A stretch of 64,000 nt of DNA from Austropuccinia psidii (lineage: Eukaryota; Basidiomycota; Pucciniomycetes; Pucciniales; Sphaerophragmiaceae). Within the stretch, counting starts at the first letter, position 1. Each line of letters opens with the position of its first letter. A model generated the notes under the pieces. The model saw only the letters and a program-made list of their open reading frames with translations, did no database searches and was not told the DNA's origin. Shown here piece by piece: positions 1-11,425 of this stretch. The stretch lies in contig JALGQZ010000020.1 in assembly GCA_023105745.1 (NCBI GenBank), positions 2,273,501 through 2,337,500 on the forward strand. Reading direction: 5' to 3'. The position numbers and the translations under genes are program-made.

Positions 1-1560
1 AAAGAAAAGGTCAATTATATAAAGATGTAGTGATGACTTTAATCCTTATAGATAAAGGAGATAACCAAACTGAGATCAAACATTCGCATTCGAGTGGTTT
101 CGTTACCATCATTTTTGTCTTGAAGAAATCTGACTGCCAAAACAAGAGACCAAACTAAAAAAAAGAAGCATGAAATGAGAGGTTTGTTCCTAATGGTAAA
201 GCTTGAGGTGAAAAAATTATAATAACTAACCCAGAGAGACTAAGCAGGTGAATGTAACGATGGGTCGAAGTGGTTTATTATAATTCCTGTAAGCAAATCG
301 ACGGGTAATTTGGTTAGAAAATGTAAAACGATCTCTCATGATTTCGATTTTGGGTGGTTGTGAGAGGTGGAAAGCAAGGTTGTTTTTGTTTGTTTGTTTT
401 TAATGATAGGGATAATAGCGAAAAAAAGTTCAAGATTGTTTGATTGAGGGGAAGAAAGGGATTGTTTGACTGGATTGATTAAAATTTTTAATCAAACGAA
501 ATCAATCCCTGAAGACGAAAAATCTTTTAGCGATTCATGGTTAAAAATGTGACGCCAATATTTTGTGTTATGCAAATCTTGAGGTGAATGAATATGAGGA
601 TATTTATACCTTTAATTAAACGAGAAAGATCCGATTGGACAATCTGTCAATAAGGTTTTGAGCACGTGGACAGCTCGTTGAGAGGAGAAAGTTTCAATTT
701 AAGGATTAAGCTTGTTATCCAACTTGATTTGGCTAGAACAAATGCTTTTGAGCCCAGTGATCTATCAAGAGGTTCGCTAAGAGTCAATCAATCAAGGATA
801 ATGTTATGAAAAGATTTAAGCGTAGTTGTGTGCCGTTTGAATCCGAAAAGGTTGGATATAAGTAGATAATCATATACAAGAAAGGGAAAAAACAGTTACG
901 AGATTCTAACTGTAAAATCAGGGGTGGAAGTTAATGGGATAAAAGTGATATAGCCTTAAAGCTGAGAAAATATGAGTTTTTATTGTTTGAAGGTAATAAT
1001 TGATGGTAAGTCTTGTTTTTGTTTTTTGATCGGATTAAGTTAAGAAAGAAATCATGATCAAGTTTTTGAATGGATAAGTTTCCTTTTGAATGAATACAGA
1101 CAGAGCCTCTTGAGTTTTGACACCAAGACGTAAAAGACTACTGTGACAGGTGACTTGAATTAAATGATAACTTGATAATGTCAATGAGCCGATTGATCTT
1201 GAAGTTTTAGAGTAATATTGATTATTTTCAAGTTAAGTAAGAGACTTTAGTGATACCTTGGATGAGCCAAGATCAACTCAATCAACAGGTGATTGATGAG
1301 ATGAATGATTAGTGCTTAAAGGATTAAGAAATTAGTTTAATCACAAGATGATATTTTTTGTTAATCCAAGATTTAAACTTAAGTAGTTTAATGATGAATA
1401 AAATCAATAATCTTTGAGATATGTAAATTAAATTGAGTGGGGATCCAAGTTTTTCCCCACTATAGGGTTTCAAATGAGAGTTTTTAAGACTGTAGATGAA
1501 ATTTTTAAGCAAGGATGGTCATTTTTGAGACAAAACTTGATTGATTGCGTAGGAGAGTAT
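1..1560. other. CpG-retaining, GC-richer segment, no confident gene
   Basis: This stretch is visibly less AT-rich than what follows and keeps CpG sites (for example around 80-110, 260-305 and 340-350), which the repeats elsewhere have largely lost. Read on the minus strand it has several pyrimidine-rich AG acceptors and GT donors (for example an acceptor near 301 followed by an open stretch to about 233). I could not join exons into a recognisable protein on either strand. It is probably host DNA next to, or part of, a gene continuing off the left edge. No transposon signature was seen. Confidence 0.35.
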
Positions 1561-1598
1561 TGTACTGTTTGTACAAATTACAATACAATAATTTGACT

Positions 1599-2230
1599 TT
1601 AAAACCAATCCTCAATTGAATCTGAGTCTGAATCTGAGTCTGAATCTGAGTCTGAGTCTGAGTCTGAGTGTGAATGATGATATGATTGATGATGACTTTA
1701 AGAATAAAATGATCTGAGAGATTTCAAACGAGTGAGAAATTTGATCAAGTTATCTTAAATTGATGATGAGAACGTTAAGATTTAAAATTAAAAATAAATC
1801 TCAAAGAATGAAAGTTGTAACAAATTGATGAGTGGGGATGATCGAAATTTTTTAATTTGATTAAGATGAAGATGAAGATGATAGATTAAAATTGAAATGA
1901 ATTTAATTAATTTCAAGATAAATGATTCATTAGTTTCAAATTTGATGGAATGTTTCATTTTAAAATTTTGAGTAATTTATCATTTAATAAAATTTTCCAA
2001 TCGAGTGATTTTATTTAAATTTAATTTTGAAATTTAATAATAAATTTTAAAAAAGAGTTTTAAATCAAAAAATCAAAAAATCATAAAAGATTAAAGATGA
2101 AATGAAAAAATAAAAAGATTTTTTAATTTAAATGAGAATTAAATAAAATAAATAAATTTGTAACTTACTGAGTCACAACTCGAACGTAAGGAGGAGGTAA
2201 TGAACTAAGCGGTGGTGGTCTTGTTTCCAT
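1599..2230 (-). CDS. Probable small two-exon gene with proline-rich start and Ser-Asp repeat tail
   Basis: Function is not recognised. Exon 1 (2169-2230) starts at the ATG at 2230 and encodes 20 residues beginning METRPPPLSSLPPPYVRVVT. It ends at a strong donor (GTAAGT, 2168-2163). A C-terminal exon (1599-1695) follows a CTTAAAG acceptor. It encodes a His/Ser-rich stretch, eight Ser-Asp pairs and the ending SIEDWF before a TAA. The phases fit: exon 1 leaves two bases and the last exon supplies one, so direct joining gives about 52 residues. The implied intron of 473 nt is long compared with the 56-98 nt introns elsewhere here, so an extra exon may be missed. The Ser-Asp codons form the visible TCTGAG/TCTGAA repeat at 1620-1668. 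The protein looks acidic and disordered at its C-terminus. Confidence 0.4.
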
Positions 2231-2830
2231 AATTTTGAATTAATTTGAATTTATAATTAATCAATAAAATCAGATAGGTGAATCTTTTTAAAATTAAAAA
2301 ATTAAAAATTAAATTCAAATAAACCTAATCAATTTTAAAATTTTAAAAATTTGGGTTAGGTTGAATTAATTTGATTCTGATTAAATTTAAATTTAAAATT
2401 TGAATTAAAATTTAAAAGAATTTAAAAAAATTTAATCAAAAAATTACTGTGTACTGTTATACAGAGAGAGAGAGAGAGAGAGAGAGTACTTTAAAAAAAA
2501 TCTAAAGATTCTAAAATGTAAAAAAATTTAAAATTTAAAATTCAATCCAATCAAATTCAAAAATAAAAACAGGAAATTATTTTTTCAAAAAATAAAAATA
2601 AAAATTTAAAAATAAAAATAAAAATTTAAAAATAAAAATAAAAATAAAAATTTAAAAATCTAAGATTAAATTTTTTTAAAAATTGATTGATTGAGATTAT
2701 TTGTTTTGTTTTAAAAAATTAAATTTTAATTCAAGTGATGACGTGAAATTTTTAATGAGATGGGTTGTGAGTTTTTTTGATGTACCTGTGTACAGTATAG
2801 TATAGTATAGTACAACAACAAAGAGATTCA
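2231..2830. promoter_or_regulatory. Upstream region with (GA)n tract and GTACAGTA-type motifs
   Basis: Lies directly upstream of the minus-strand start codon at 2230. It contains a perfect (AG)n tract at about 2463-2486, preceded by TGTACTGTTATACAG, and a second cluster at about 2785-2815 (GTGTACAGTATAGTATAGTATAGTAC). The same GTACTGTACAG-type motif recurs upstream of the genes near 58 kb. A promoter role is inferred from position and recurrence. No TATA box can be picked out in such AT-rich DNA. Confidence 0.35.
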
Positions 2831-3320
2831 AATGATATATTGAGGATATTAATTTAAATTAAATTAAATAATTAAATTTTTTTAAAAAAACTTACTCAAA
2901 TCAAAAATATCAAATTCCCTTTTTTATTTTTCCTATTTTCTTTTGGGTGAAAATTAATTTTAATCTTTAACGAATTTGAAATTTAAAAAAATTAAAATAA
3001 TAAATTAATCGTTTAATTAATTCAAACTTACTAATTTAAATCGATTCCTAAAATTATTGTTTTTTAATTTAATAAATCGAATTTTATTTTTATTTTTTTT
3101 AAAAAAAGTCACTTCTTTTTTCTTTAAATAAATCTATTTAAACTTCTTGTTCTTTTTTTTTTTTTTTTTTTTGAGTTTATTGAATTGTATAAAAAAAAAA
3201 AAATTTTTTTGATTGATTGATTAATTTGAATGTTTTTTTTAAAAAAAGTTTTTTAAATTTCAAAAAAAATAATAATTGAAACAAATCAGTTGTTTGATTA
3301 AAGCCCGGTTTATGATTAGG

Positions 3321-3352
<32 letters not shown>

Positions 3353-3640
3353 TATAAAACATTTTTGAGTTTAGGTTTCAATTTTAAATTTTAAATTAAA
3401 AATTAAACAAAAAAAATTTTTTTTTCTTATCAAAATTTTTTTTTTCATTTGTTTTTTCAAAAAAAAAAAAAAAAAAAAAATTATTTTACATTTAAATCTT
3501 TTTTAATAAAATAAATTTCATCTTTTTATCTTTTTTTAAAATGGATGATCCTAAACTCATGCAAATCATTTCTTTTTTTTTAACATCTTTTGGGAATTTC
3601 ATTTATCATCCTACAGTCATTTAAGGCATCATCATCATAA
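2831..3640. other. AT-rich filler with homopolymer tracts
   Basis: Long poly-A and poly-T runs (for example about 3148-3172, 3327-3350 and 3460-3480) and AAAT/TTTA simple sequence. No open frame, splice signals or transposon ends were seen. Confidence 0.6.
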
Positions 3641-3689
3641 ATCAATACAACATGGGGAGTTGTTTACCCTAGTTCATTCAATATCCATG

Positions 3690-4155
3690 GAAATCTCAAA
3701 TGAAAGCCAAGAGGACATTCAAAGCTTAACAATAGAGAAAAAAGTTGGGGTTACACTTTATTGAATGGGTCATAGGAGCTCATATGAAACAGTGAAGCAC
3801 TTATTCAACATTGGAAAAGCAACAGCTTACAGGGTATCACAAAATGTAATTCACAAAATCTTATTATGATTGCATGATTTGAGTTTCATTTTCTATTATT
3901 CAAAATCTAATGAACTGGTTTGCAATCAGAATTCCAACTGTGAATAATCATACTGAGTGGAATGTGATTAGAGATTCTTTTAAGATCAGACAAGGACTTA
4001 AAATCATAATTGGTACCATAAATGTAACTCATATTCCAATCATTCCACCTCCAAACAATGAGTGGAATTTGTATATAAATCATAATGGTTGGAATTCAAT
4101 AGTATTTAAATTTATTGTTAATTTTAGAAATTTAATCAAAAGTTTGAATAGATAA
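3690..4155 (+). pseudogene. PIF/Harbinger transposase fragment (DDE superfamily 4 type)
   Basis: Translation of 3690-3860 gives a helix-turn-helix-like stretch (EKKVGVTLY, stop, then SSYETVKHLFNIGKATAYR). It matches the N-terminal region of PIF/Harbinger transposases, in which a run like VALYRLG precedes an HTH ending GTV..YT. After a probable short intron, 3910-4155 is open for 81 codons and includes GLKIIIGTINVTHIPIIPP and NHNGWNSIVFKFIV. This corresponds to the Harbinger block around the first catalytic Asp (family pattern G.ID.THI.I..P...YYNRKG..SI..Q). In this copy the catalytic Asp position reads Asn (GTIN). Everything after the first catalytic block is missing. This is an inactive fragment, distinct in sequence from the copy at 7.1-8.3 kb. 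Confidence 0.7.
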
Positions 4156-4159
4156 TAAA

Positions 4160-6531
4160 ATATTAAATAAATTTTTTATACATTGATCATAGATTTTTTG
4201 AAGTACTAACAGGCTTTGTACTTGATTAGTAGATTTTCTTTTTTTTTTGAAGTCTCAGATTTGAAAGGACTTATTGAATGATATAAAAAGATTCTCATAG
4301 GAATTTTTACTAATTAGGAATTCTAAATATTTATTTCTAAGTTACCAATTACTCACACCATCAAAAAAAAAAAAAATATTGCAAGAAACAAAGAATATCA
4401 AAAATTAAATAAAATCCACTCTTCAATATGATAAGAATGGGATTTTTTTAAGAAATTAATCACTAATAAAAAAATATTTCTTTAGAATAATTGTTAAAAA
4501 GGATTTTTTTGGAGATTGAAAAAAAAAAAAATTTTAATGCTTATTTATAACCTTAAAATATTTTTCCAATTAATAAAGTTAAGTTAATCATCGAATGAAT
4601 AATTTTAAATAAAATTTTTGAATTAGAAAAAAAAAAAAAAAATACATATTTTGATTTTTAAAATTTATTTTTTTTTACTTATTAAAATAAATCATTTTAA
4701 TAAATTATTTTAAATAAAATTAAAAAAAAAAATTAAAATTAAAATTAAAATAATTAAAATTGATATTTATTTTTAAATTAAATCAGATTTGGTTTCCAAA
4801 ACTATTGAAATCTCAATCCTTTTTTTCAAATATTATAATTTTTAAAAAAGATAACATATGGAATTATTAACCCAAACACTCCAATAAATGTTTGTATTTT
4901 ATTTAAAATTTTAATATAATGAAGATGTGTGTACCTTTTAATAACATCTACTCTAAGAAAAATTTTAAAGTGAGTAATTCTTCCTCATAAGTATTTAATA
5001 AGCTTTCAAGAGTGGAATCTCTCTATTTGATTTCAATTTGAAACTGTGATGTTTTAAACTCCATAACCTTACTTTATAATTTCAAAATTTCAATTATTAT
5101 TATTATTATTATTTTTTTTTTTAAAAAAATAAATAATTTTTTTAATAAAATCAAATTTTCTTTGAAACAGATCAATAATTCCTTTCTAATTTTAAAATAA
5201 TTAAGAAATATTTATATTTAAGAAAAATAATTTAATCAAATAATGTAAATATGAGTTTTTTTTTGATGAGATAATTTGATTTGAATATTAAAATATCTTT
5301 ATATTGGGGAATTATAAGTGAAACTAAATTGAATTGGATACTTGATAAATAAGGTTTTAGGTGCTCCTTTTTTTTTTAGGTAAAACACATCAAAAACATT
5401 TTCAGATGGTATTAAAGAGGGTACTCATTTATAGATTACTTGTAATTCATTTATTATTTTTATTCAATTTCAATTTCAGTTTCAGTTTTTTTTTTTTTTT
5501 TGAATTTTAAAAAAATCTAATATTATAACTGGTTAAATAAATTAACCAAAAAATCACTTTATATAATTTTAGAGAAATGATCTTTATCAAAAAAAAAAAA
5601 AAAAAAGATCTATCTTGTTGATTAAATTTATTTAAATTTGATCAAAAAAATTTTTAGAAAAAAAAAAAAAAAAAAAAGATTCATTAAGATCACTTTAATT
5701 TAATATAAATTAATTTATTATAAAAAATTTCTCATTGAAATATTTTTTTTTTTTAAAAAACCATAAATTTCTCTTATTAAAGTTGAATCTAAACTTGTAA
5801 ATTTTGTAAACATCATTAACATTTCCATATTAATCCAATCTCAATGTGCTTCATCTTCTATGGGACTGCACTCCTCTTAAAGAAATTGTTATTAATCTCT
5901 ATCCTCTTACCTCTTTTGATTCTGCTGTATAACCATCATAAGTGAAAATAAAATTCCTTTAATATTTTTAATAATATTTATAAAAAAACTCATAATCATA
6001 ATTAATTAATTAAAATCTTATTTTTTTTTATTAAATTATTAAATTCATCAAAAAAAAAATTTAATTAATATTTTATTCAAAAAAAAAAAAAAAAAAACTT
6101 TAAAATTTTCTTGATTTTTTTTTTTTTTTTTTTTTTTAATATATTTTAATTCAAATTCATTTATTCTTTTATATTAATATGAACATTTTCTTCTTAATTA
6201 TTTTTAAAAAACTTATTCAATTTTTTTTTTTTTTTCATTCTTTTTTTTTTTTAAATAATTATTCTCTTAAGATTTTTTTTTTTTTTTTTTTTAATTTCTT
6301 TCCTAAAAAAAAAAAAAAATAAACCAAACAAACAAACAAGAAATTTTTACTTAATTTTTTTTTTTTTTCTTTTTTAATTTTTTTAATTTTTAATTTAATA
6401 AAATTGAAAAAATTATATATATATATATATATATAAAATCTTTAAACTTAAATTTGAATCAAAATAATTTTTTAATAATAATTTAAATAAATTTAAATTA
6501 AATTAAAATAATTTAAAATTGAATTAATAAT

Positions 6532-6576
<45 letters not shown>

Positions 6577-7130
6577 TTAATTAAATTCTTTATAAAATCA
6601 TTTTTTTTTAAAAAAAAAAATTAATCTTAAATTAAAAAAAAAAAATTAATTAAATCAAATTCCTTTTTTTTTTTTTTTTTTTTTTTAAAAAAAAATAAAT
6701 AAAAAAATTATTTTAATAAATCTCTAATTAAAATGGAGTTTATTAAATTTATTAAATCTCATAATTAAAAAATCCTGAGTTTTTTTTTTTTTTTTTTTTT
6801 TTGCAAAAAATCTTAAATTCATTTTTTGAGATTTCAGAAATCCCAAATATTAAGAAGTTTAATATTTTTTAAGGTACAAAAAAAAAAAAAAAAAAAAAAA
6901 AAAACAGGTTTTTTTTTGGTACCAAATCCAATTTTTTAAATATTAAAATTATACCTTTAGGTTTTTAATAAATGAATATGTTTAAAATAAAAAACTAAGT
7001 AATGAAATTATAAAAATTTAATAAAACTTTCCTTCAATTGAATAAAATCTTAATAAACTTTTAATTTATTAAAGTATTTGATTTTAAATTTCATTTATTA
7101 TATGACTTTTCTTAATTTATCATTCCAAAA
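4160..7130. other. Gene-free AT-rich filler with microsatellites
   Basis: About 3 kb of AT-rich DNA with many poly-A/T runs, an ATT tract near 5095-5113, and (TA)n tracts near 6415-6434 and 6536-6572. No coding signal, terminal repeats or recognisable element was seen. The A/T runs of 15-25 bases make indel errors likely here. Confidence 0.65.
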
Positions 7131-7136
7131 GCATTG

Positions 7137-8332
7137 AAAAGGATACCTTTACTTAAGACCTTAAGCTCATTGAAGTTTATTGATGATCTCAACTCTGATA
7201 GTGATTTTGATATCCAGGAAGATATAATCTTATTAGATATGAGAACATCACAAAGATACATCAATCCTTGTAGAAGATATCCATAACATTACATGTATAC
7301 AATTTAAGATTTACAAAAATTTTCATCTGATAAGTTTTGACAGCTATTTAAGACCACAAATGAATAATTTGAAAAATTTGTTTCAAAAATTCAAGATGAT
7401 AAAACATTTCAAAACTCATCAAAAAACAAAAAACACAATCCTGCCATCAAATTGGCTGTGGCATTATCAAGGCTAGGATCAAATGGCAATGGGGATGCTT
7501 TGGGAAAGATTGGAATGTTATTTGGAATTAGAAATGGGGCCATTGTGTTTTAAACTCAAATAGTAATCCAGATATTAATGAAGTTAAAGATCAAAGTGAT
7601 TGTGTGGCCAAAAATAGAACAACAAAGAGAGATGTCTAAAGTAATCCAAGCAGAAGGCTTCCCTGGGTGCATTAGCTTTATTGATGGGAGTCTCATACCA
7701 TTATCACAATGTCCCCTTAATGATGTTTAAGCCTATTTTGATTGCAAAAAGAGGTAAGATTTTGAATTTTTATTCTTTATTTCATTTTTACTGATTTTTT
7801 ACAATTAAGGTATTCTATATCAATACAACTGGTTTTCAATATTAAAAAACAGTTCAATTCTCTACATGTTGGTTGTACTGGGTCACTTCATGATTCAAAT
7901 GTCTATCAACATATGAAAATAGCACAAACACCTCAAGAGTTTTATGAAAAGGATAAGTACTTACTTGCAGATTCGGCATATGCAAGCTCTTCTTGGGTTG
8001 TTCCAGCATATAAGGGAGTTGTAGCACAGAATGAAGCCAACCATTCTTTCAATTACTTTCTAGCAGAATCAAGGGTCAGAATCAATAATGCCATTGTAAT
8101 TTTGAAGGGGCGGTGGTTTTCTCAAAGGAAAATTTGAAATAAAATGAGGGATGATAATGAAATTGAATATTTTGTTAGTTGGGTTGTTTCTTGCATGATT
8201 TTACATAATATGTTAACACAAATTGGTGATGAATGGTTTGATTTATATGAAGATGATGATCCACCACATGCCAAAAATCTGGCCAATAACAAAATTAGGA
8301 AAGATCTGGTAAATATGAATGAAAAAAATTAA
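7137..8332 (+). pseudogene. PIF/Harbinger transposase, nearly full length, decayed
   Basis: DDE transposase of the PIF/Harbinger superfamily. In order: an acidic N-terminal stretch (about 7160-7240); an HTH-like block ending SRLGSNGNGDALGKIGMLFG (about 7440-7530); then the catalytic block containing GFPGCISFIDGS (about 7655-7700, first Asp). A 56-nt GT..AG intron (7754-7809) splits the Arg codon after DCKK. The rest follows: a block containing LHVGCTGSLHDSNVYQHM, the second Asp in LLADSAY, and the Glu in LAESRVRINNAI followed by KGRW. All three catalytic positions are present. The frame is broken by stops (for example after CRRYP, after NDV and after SQRKI) and at least one frame change near 7480. 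Product ends at 8332 with TAA. It faces the TET-like gene tail-to-tail with about 300 bp between them. Confidence 0.85.
7754..7809 (+). other. Intron in Harbinger transposase relic
   Basis: Donor GTAAGA and acceptor AATTAAG flank a 56-nt AT-rich stretch. Removing it restores the conserved run from DCKKR to YSI, which is how the boundaries were chosen. Confidence 0.7.
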
Positions 8333-8637
8333 ACCAAATTACTTTGGAATAGAAAAATATTCAATTGTAAATTTCATCAGGACCATTTATTTATTTATTT
8401 AATTTAATGACATACAATAGAGTGGAAATGTTATTGGTAAAATAAAACTATTTAAAATTAATATTTTTTTTAGTTCTTTTTTTTTTTTGATCCTTCATAT
8501 TTCTTTCAAAGTACCCATTGAATTTTGAATTAATTTCAGTGGGGGTCATTTTCAAGAATTTGTCACCTACATTAAATAATTTATGATTGATTTGAAAAGA
8601 ACATCCAAAAATGAGTTATTTTTTCATGATGAATAAT
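8333..8637. other. Spacer between convergent Harbinger and TET-like genes
   Basis: AT-rich. Contains T-runs and no open frame. Probably carries the 3' ends of both flanking genes. Confidence 0.5.
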
Positions 8638-9818
8638 TTAAGGAGGAGGTTTTGTATTATGATGAACCATTATTGATGTCTTCCAAAGAGTTTCCATGAT
8701 TAAAGGTTTTTTTGAAAAATCAATTGCCATTTTCAATTTGAGGAAGTTCAAGCCATGTCTAGAGGGGGTGAAGACAGTTGGAAGGGGATGGAAATCTTTT
8801 TTTGATACAAAAGGAAATATACCATAAGTCCAGGAATTGAGATCATTTAAATCTTGGTGCGGCTTATTGAAAAATCCATCTTGAGTGACAATGAAATTGG
8901 TGTATGATTTTAATTCTTCCTTTGGATTGGCAGAAGTCCATTCAAGTTGACTGAAATTTGGTAATTTGGCTTCTTCCATTAATGAGTTATTTTCATTAGC
9001 TGCTAATTTTAAAAAATGGGAGATTATTGAGTAAACAAATTTGTCATATTGATGAAGTTTGGTCCATTGCATGTTATCCAATTCAATTTGATGAGGAGTC
9101 AAACCTGGTTTTCTGGAGTAAACACCTAATAATATTGAAATTACTTATTAATTATTGAAATAAAAAGCAAAAAAGATCACACACCTGCAGATTTTCCAGA
9201 ATCTGAACCAGAACAAAACCCAATACCTTTCATAATACCACCTAGGAGTTGCTTATTGGTTTTAATTTCTTGTTGATTTTGAGATAAGGACATTAATGTC
9301 ATGATGGGGTTTTGAAGCATTTGAGAGTGTCCAGAAGAATTATCAAAAGGGGTTATTTCATATATTATGACAGGAAAAAAGGGATTTGTTGTTTTATCAA
9401 TTAGTATATAAGGATGGGGGAGAGTGTTGAGAGATGGAAGTTTTAACCATTAGGCATTGGCTGATTTATTTTCAATTGAAATGGCTGAAAAGTTTTGATA
9501 TTCTTTTTTTGAATGGCCAAGGTGAGACATTATTTGTTTTGAATCATGGATGTGTTGTCTTTGGCTTTGGGTGAGATTTCTTTTATGATTTGATTTGTTA
9601 TAATTATCCTCATGATGTTCTATATTTGGTTTAGTCCTAACCATGAAATCAAGAGGAGGAATAATAACTTCATCATCTTTCAAATCATTCCGATGATGTG
9701 CTGAGTCTGGTTTAGTCCTAACCATGACATCATAAAAATGATTTGAAGAGTGAGAGAGAGGAGGAGAATTTTTTTTGAATTTCAAGGATGATGGAAGGGG
9801 GGTAAAATTGAATGACAT
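8638..9818 (-). pseudogene. TET/JBP-like 2OG-Fe(II) dioxygenase gene, two exons, one in-frame stop
   Basis: Fungal relatives of TET/JBP oxidise 5-methylpyrimidines in DNA, using Fe(II) and 2-oxoglutarate in the nucleus. Exon 1 is 9185-9818 (ATG at 9818). A 59-nt GT..AG intron spans 9126-9184, and exon 2 ends with TAA at 8638. Spliced length is 373 residues. The N-terminal half is basic and low-complexity and holds two copies of MVRTKPxxxHH. The core has the expected iron-binding HxD (NKPHQDLND, His301 and Asp303) followed by SWTYGIFPFVSK. Near the C-terminus are HGLNFLKLKMAIDF and a distal His in VHHNTKPPP. The only visible lesion is a TAA at codon 123 (9450-9452), consistent with CAA to TAA. 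It is therefore a very recent pseudogene, a read-through gene or a sequencing error. Rust fungi carry expanded families of this gene, some linked to transposons. Confidence 0.78.
9126..9184 (-). other. Intron in TET/JBP-like gene
   Basis: Read on the minus strand, exon 1 ends GGAAAATCTGCAG. The intron runs from GTGTGTGA to TATTATTAG and exon 2 starts GTGTTTAC. The junction keeps frame and gives GKSAGVYSRKPGLT, a run I recall from related rust proteins. Confidence 0.7.
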
Positions 9819-10300
9819 TTAAAAAGAAACCCTTATAAATGAACCTCCCCTATATTAACAAATAAATAAAAAATTTAAAAAAAAATAAAAAGAGAAAAAT
9901 AGGTCAGTAATGATAATCATAAAAAAAAATCAAAAAATAATAATCATAAATTCAATATGATTATGATTATAAATAAAAGAAAAAAAATCAATCATAAGTG
10001 ATTTATAATGATGATTAGAAAAAAGAAAAAAATAATAATAGCGGGTCAGTAATCATAATGATCCAAAACAAAAAATATCAGTTAAAAAGGATTATCAGTA
10101 GAAAAAATAAAAATAAAATAAAAAGATCATGAATGATTTTTGATGATTATTTTTTTTTTTAAAAAAAATAAAACTTTGAAGTCAGTCATCATCATGATCA
10201 AAAGAAAAAACACATCATAAACTAATGATGATGATGATTCAAAAAAATAAAAAAAAATGAATCAGGTAAGTTAGGAATTTAAGACTTGTCTGAAAACAAA
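9819..10300. repeat. Imperfect ~140-bp tandem repeats upstream of the TET-like gene
   Basis: Three occurrences of a GTCAGTAAT/GTCAGTCAT core followed by ATCAT/ATGAT-rich sequence lie at about 9901, 10044 and 10181, so the spacing is close to 140 bp. Each is followed by A-rich sequence and a block rich in ATGATT. Units are diverged. The array lies 80-450 bp upstream of the ATG at 9818, in a position for promoter or 5' leader sequence. Confidence 0.5.
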
Positions 10301-10398
10301 AAATAATATCAAGTGTTAATATCCTCCAGAGGCAATTAATAGTGAAAACATTTAAAATCATTCTGAATCAATTCGGAACAATTTTGAAGGCCTAAGGC

Positions 10399-10434
10399 CT
10401 GGAACCTCCCAGGAGACTTTGTGGGAGGTTCCAG
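10399..10434. repeat. Perfect hairpin, 13-bp stem with 10-nt loop
   Basis: CTGGAACCTCCCA (10399-10411) is exactly complementary to TGGGAGGTTCCAG (10422-10434), with a 10-nt loop. It is unusually GC-rich for this window. Function unknown; no T-run follows on either strand at the spacing expected of a terminator. Confidence 0.75.
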
Positions 10435-10900
10435 GGTGAGTGGTGGGTGGAATGGGATGGGTAGGGTGATAGTGGTGGTGGATGAAAGGGTTGGGGTGAT
10501 GTTGGAGTGCAGTTGGAGGTGGATGAACAGATAGAGAAGAGATCTGTTAAAAAATAAAAAAATGAGTGATTTACCTAAAATGAAAAGGGGAAAGAATGTT
10601 AGTATGAGTTATTTAAAAAACAGAACTTGAGTGAGAGGTGGAGCCTGTGAAAAAAAGAAAAATTAGAAAGACTTACCTGAATAAAAAAAATAATTTATTT
10701 GGAAGAATTTAAAAGAAACCAAAAAATTTGAAATTAAAAAGGAAGAGTGAGGGGTGAAGAAGTGAGAGGTTGAGGTTGTTAAAAAAACAAAAAAAAAGAG
10801 TTTACCTGTTTCAAAATGAAATTGAACTTTTGTTTGAATAATATTAATTAAAAAAAGTTCAATTTGAAATAAACAGGTGGGAGAAAAAAAAGTCACTCAA
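10435..10900 (-). promoter_or_regulatory. CT-rich leader-like region with repeated splice-donor motifs
   Basis: The minus strand is strongly pyrimidine-biased (CCACCTCC, CACCCCAACCC, CCTCTCACT). It contains CAGGTAAGT-, TAGGTAAAT- and CAGGTAAAC-like donors (plus-strand positions near 10568, 10671 and 10801) and T-rich stretches ending in ACAG. Similar CT-rich leaders precede the MULE gene at 55.1-55.5 kb. I read it as a candidate transcribed leader or promoter of minus-strand genes. No exon chain could be proved. Confidence 0.3.
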
Positions 10901-11420
10901 AATAAAAAAATGAAATTACACTAAAGAAAAAAAAAACCAAACAAAATAATCAAAATTCAAAAAAAAATTAAACTAAAGGAAAAAGAAAAAAAAGAAAAAA
11001 AACCAAAGAAAAAAAACAAAAATGTATAAAAATACATCCAAAATATTCCAAAAAAAAAATAAAATGCCTCAATTGATCACCAAAAAATTAAGATAAAAGA
11101 AAACAAAAATAAATAAATTTCAAAAACAATCAAATCACCTAAAAAGGGCAAGAAGTGCCCATCCACTTGTATTGGGAAAAAAATACAAAAGAAAGGAAAT
11201 GCATAGGAACTCTTAAATTGAATTAGGAAAAGGCTTGGACTTTGGTATTTGTCACAAAAAAAGCTGATGCAAAACTTGCCCAAATTTTCAATTTTGTAAT
11301 AAATTGAAATTGAATTTCACAACATACAATGAATTGCAATTTGGGTGCCCCAATTACACATAAACATAAGCTTTATTTAACAAATAACCAAATATAAAAT
11401 GACTACATGATGTATACCTA
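10901..11420. other. AT-rich spacer
   Basis: A-rich plus strand with AAAAACAAA simple sequence, then a less biased stretch (11130-11400). No coding features were recognised. Confidence 0.45.
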
Positions 11421-11425
11421 TTATG

